A stretch of DNA of 64,000 nt from Planktothrix paucivesiculata PCC 9631. GTDB taxonomy: Bacteria; Cyanobacteriota; Cyanobacteriia; Cyanobacteriales; Microcoleaceae. The notes beneath the pieces were generated by a model that saw only the letters and a program-made list of their open reading frames with translations, made no database searches and was not told the origin of the DNA. Where the stretch lies: assembly GCF_900009265.2 (NCBI RefSeq), contig NZ_LR735015.1:167758-231757 (forward strand), in the 5' to 3' direction. This document shows positions 63,021 to 64,000 of this stretch, piece after piece; position 1 is the stretch's first letter, and each line of letters begins with the position of its first letter. The position numbers and the translations under genes are program-made.

Positions 63021-63647
63021 TCACATTTTGGCAGAATTGCTACTAGCATTATGGGCTTTTAAGTCATCTATCGTAAATAGACTCTGAAATTCTAAGCCTT
63101 CCTGCTGATAGAGTTCGCCGCCGCCCTGTTGTCGGTCAACTAAAGCAATAATATGATGGGCTTGATATCCCGCATCCTGTAGGCGTTTGACCGCTTTCAT
63201 CGCCGACTGTCCCGTCGTCACCACATCTTCTAAAACCACCACCTGGGAGCCCGGGGGTAAACTTGGCCCCTCAATATAGACCTGGGTTCCATGTCCTTTG
63301 GCTTCCTTACGAACAATTAAGGCAAAAACCGGCCGATTTTCATAGGCAGAAACCACACTCACCGCCGAGACCATCGGGTCAGCCCCCAGGGTTAATCCGG
63401 CCACCGCTTGGGTATCTTCGGGTAACATTGCTAATAATAAACGGCCAATGGCTAAGGCGCCGTGGGGGTGCAAAGTGACTTGTTTACCATTAATATAGTA
63501 GGAACTCTGTTGACCGGAAGAAAGTACAAAATCCCCTTCTTTATAGGCAAGTTGACAAAATAAATCCAGTAGCCAATGCCGCAAAGTTGTTAAATCCGTT
63601 GTGGCGACGCACTGATTCAGAATTACCGGATGTTGATGTTGATCCAT
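63021..63647 (-). CDS. pyrE: Orotate phosphoribosyltransferase
   Basis: A 208-residue enzyme that joins orotate to PRPP to form OMP in pyrimidine synthesis. Motifs: FVLSSGQQSSYYINGKQVTL, VAGLTLGADPMVSAVS, LIVRKEAKGHGTQVYIEG, and the PRPP-binding VVVLEDVVTTGQSAMKAVKR. Length is standard. It uses PRPP, made by the prs gene 18 kb away. It precedes the secreted-protein gene on the same strand. Confidence 0.95.
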   Translation of the reverse strand: MDQHQHPVILNQCVATTDLTTLRHWLLDLFCQLAYKEGDFVLSSGQQSSYYINGKQVTLHPHGALAIGRLLLAMLPEDTQAVAGLTLGADPMVSAVSVVSAYENRPVFALIVRKEAKGHGTQVYIEGPSLPPGSQVVVLEDVVTTGQSAMKAVKRLQDAGYQAHHIIALVDRQQGGGELYQQEGLEFQSLFTIDDLKAHNASSNSAKM

Positions 63648-63800
63648 TGATGATTAGAAGGGTTTGAGTGCATTTTCTGAGTTTACTATAAAACTTGATA
63701 AATTTTATAAAGATTTATGATTTATTATCAAGATTAAGAGTTGCGGTTTAGCACAAATCAGCCTAGGATAGAGACAAGTTTCTCTGGATAGGGTGAAAAT

Positions 63801-64000
63801 ATGAATCGGAAACAAACGCGCCTCCCCAAGTTGCAAGATTTTCCACAAATTCCGGTTCTATCCACTCCCGGGGTTGTGGTTCCATCGGTACTGTTGATTT
63901 GTCTATTTCCCACCTCAATCACTGCACAAACCATTATTCCGGCACAGGATGGCACTGGAACCCAAGTCACGCCGCAGGGAAATCAGTTTAATATTAATGG
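63801..64000 (+). CDS. N-terminal part of a probable filamentous-haemagglutinin-like exoprotein
   Basis: An ATG at 63801, with GGGTG 6 nt upstream as a weak site, opens a frame that is still open at the right edge after 66 codons. It begins with a basic region, then a hydrophobic signal-like stretch (VVVPSVLLICLFPTSITAQT), then TIIPAQDGTGTQVTPQGNQF, whose spacing resembles the start of the filamentous-haemagglutinin N-terminal (TPS) domain of large cyanobacterial adhesins. The body lies outside the window, so the call is tentative. Confidence 0.5.
   Translation, partial: MNRKQTRLPKLQDFPQIPVLSTPGVVVPSVLLICLFPTSITAQTIIPAQDGTGTQVTPQGNQFNIN

Overview
The window looks like chromosome of a filamentous, non-marine cyanobacterium of the Oscillatoriales type; Planktothrix or a close relative is my inference, not a demonstrated identity. 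The reasons are the petC-petA pair for the cytochrome b6f complex, a CP12 gene, phytochrome and cyanobacteriochrome-type kinases, a HetZ homologue, many HIP1 octamers (GCGATCGC), low to moderate GC, and intergenic regions full of heptanucleotide repeats and short palindromic elements. No rRNA or tRNA gene was recognised.

Layout. 1-5.2 kb: the tail of an unknown gene, KDPG aldolase, an L,D-transpeptidase followed 2 nt later by a PPP-type phosphatase, a second metallophosphoesterase and an EamA transporter. 5.4-7.3 kb: a FIST sensor gene followed by a CheC-like gene. 7.4-10.6 kb: photosynthesis and carbon metabolism, with a candidate structured RNA, CP12, a DUF3177 membrane protein and petC-petA. 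10.8-29.4 kb: mostly housekeeping and cell-envelope genes (pheA, an S66 carboxypeptidase, an LCP protein, egtD, gatB), two methyltransferases, a CBS-domain histidine kinase, an NblB-like HEAT protein and a CorA-like protein. 29.4-36.6 kb: a Ser/Thr kinase, an MmeI-type restriction-modification enzyme, argH and a NarL-type regulator. 36.8-42.5 kb: a PHP-domain enzyme, hetZ, and a pair matching the uracil-catabolism genes URC1 and URC4. 42.6-47.9 kb: a repeat protein with SdrD-B-like domains, prs and a Pro-rich Ser/Thr kinase.

47.9-60.1 kb is the most unusual region. All genes lie on the minus strand: a 1335-residue bacteriophytochrome-type kinase, a 1201-residue membrane kinase with a candidate cyanobacteriochrome GAF domain, two single-domain response regulators, a small zinc-ribbon protein, and an 826-residue regulator with REC, DNA-binding, HPt, REC, REC and GGDEF domains. 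Together they could form a light-responsive phosphorelay that ends in both transcription and cyclic-di-GMP synthesis. A 369-bp MITE-like element with perfect 14-bp terminal inverted repeats interrupts the cluster and splits a dispersed repeat whose intact copies occur elsewhere in the window.

60.2-64 kb: bioD, an M20 amidohydrolase, a secreted protein of unknown function, pyrE, and the first part of a probable filamentous-haemagglutinin-like exoprotein.

A recurring feature is that repeats lie directly against coding sequences. TTCGTAA/GAATTAC and TTCCCTG heptamer arrays or related repeats abut the start codons of at least four genes (10781, 28140, 41201 and the minus-strand gene starting at 55889) and the stop codon of argH.
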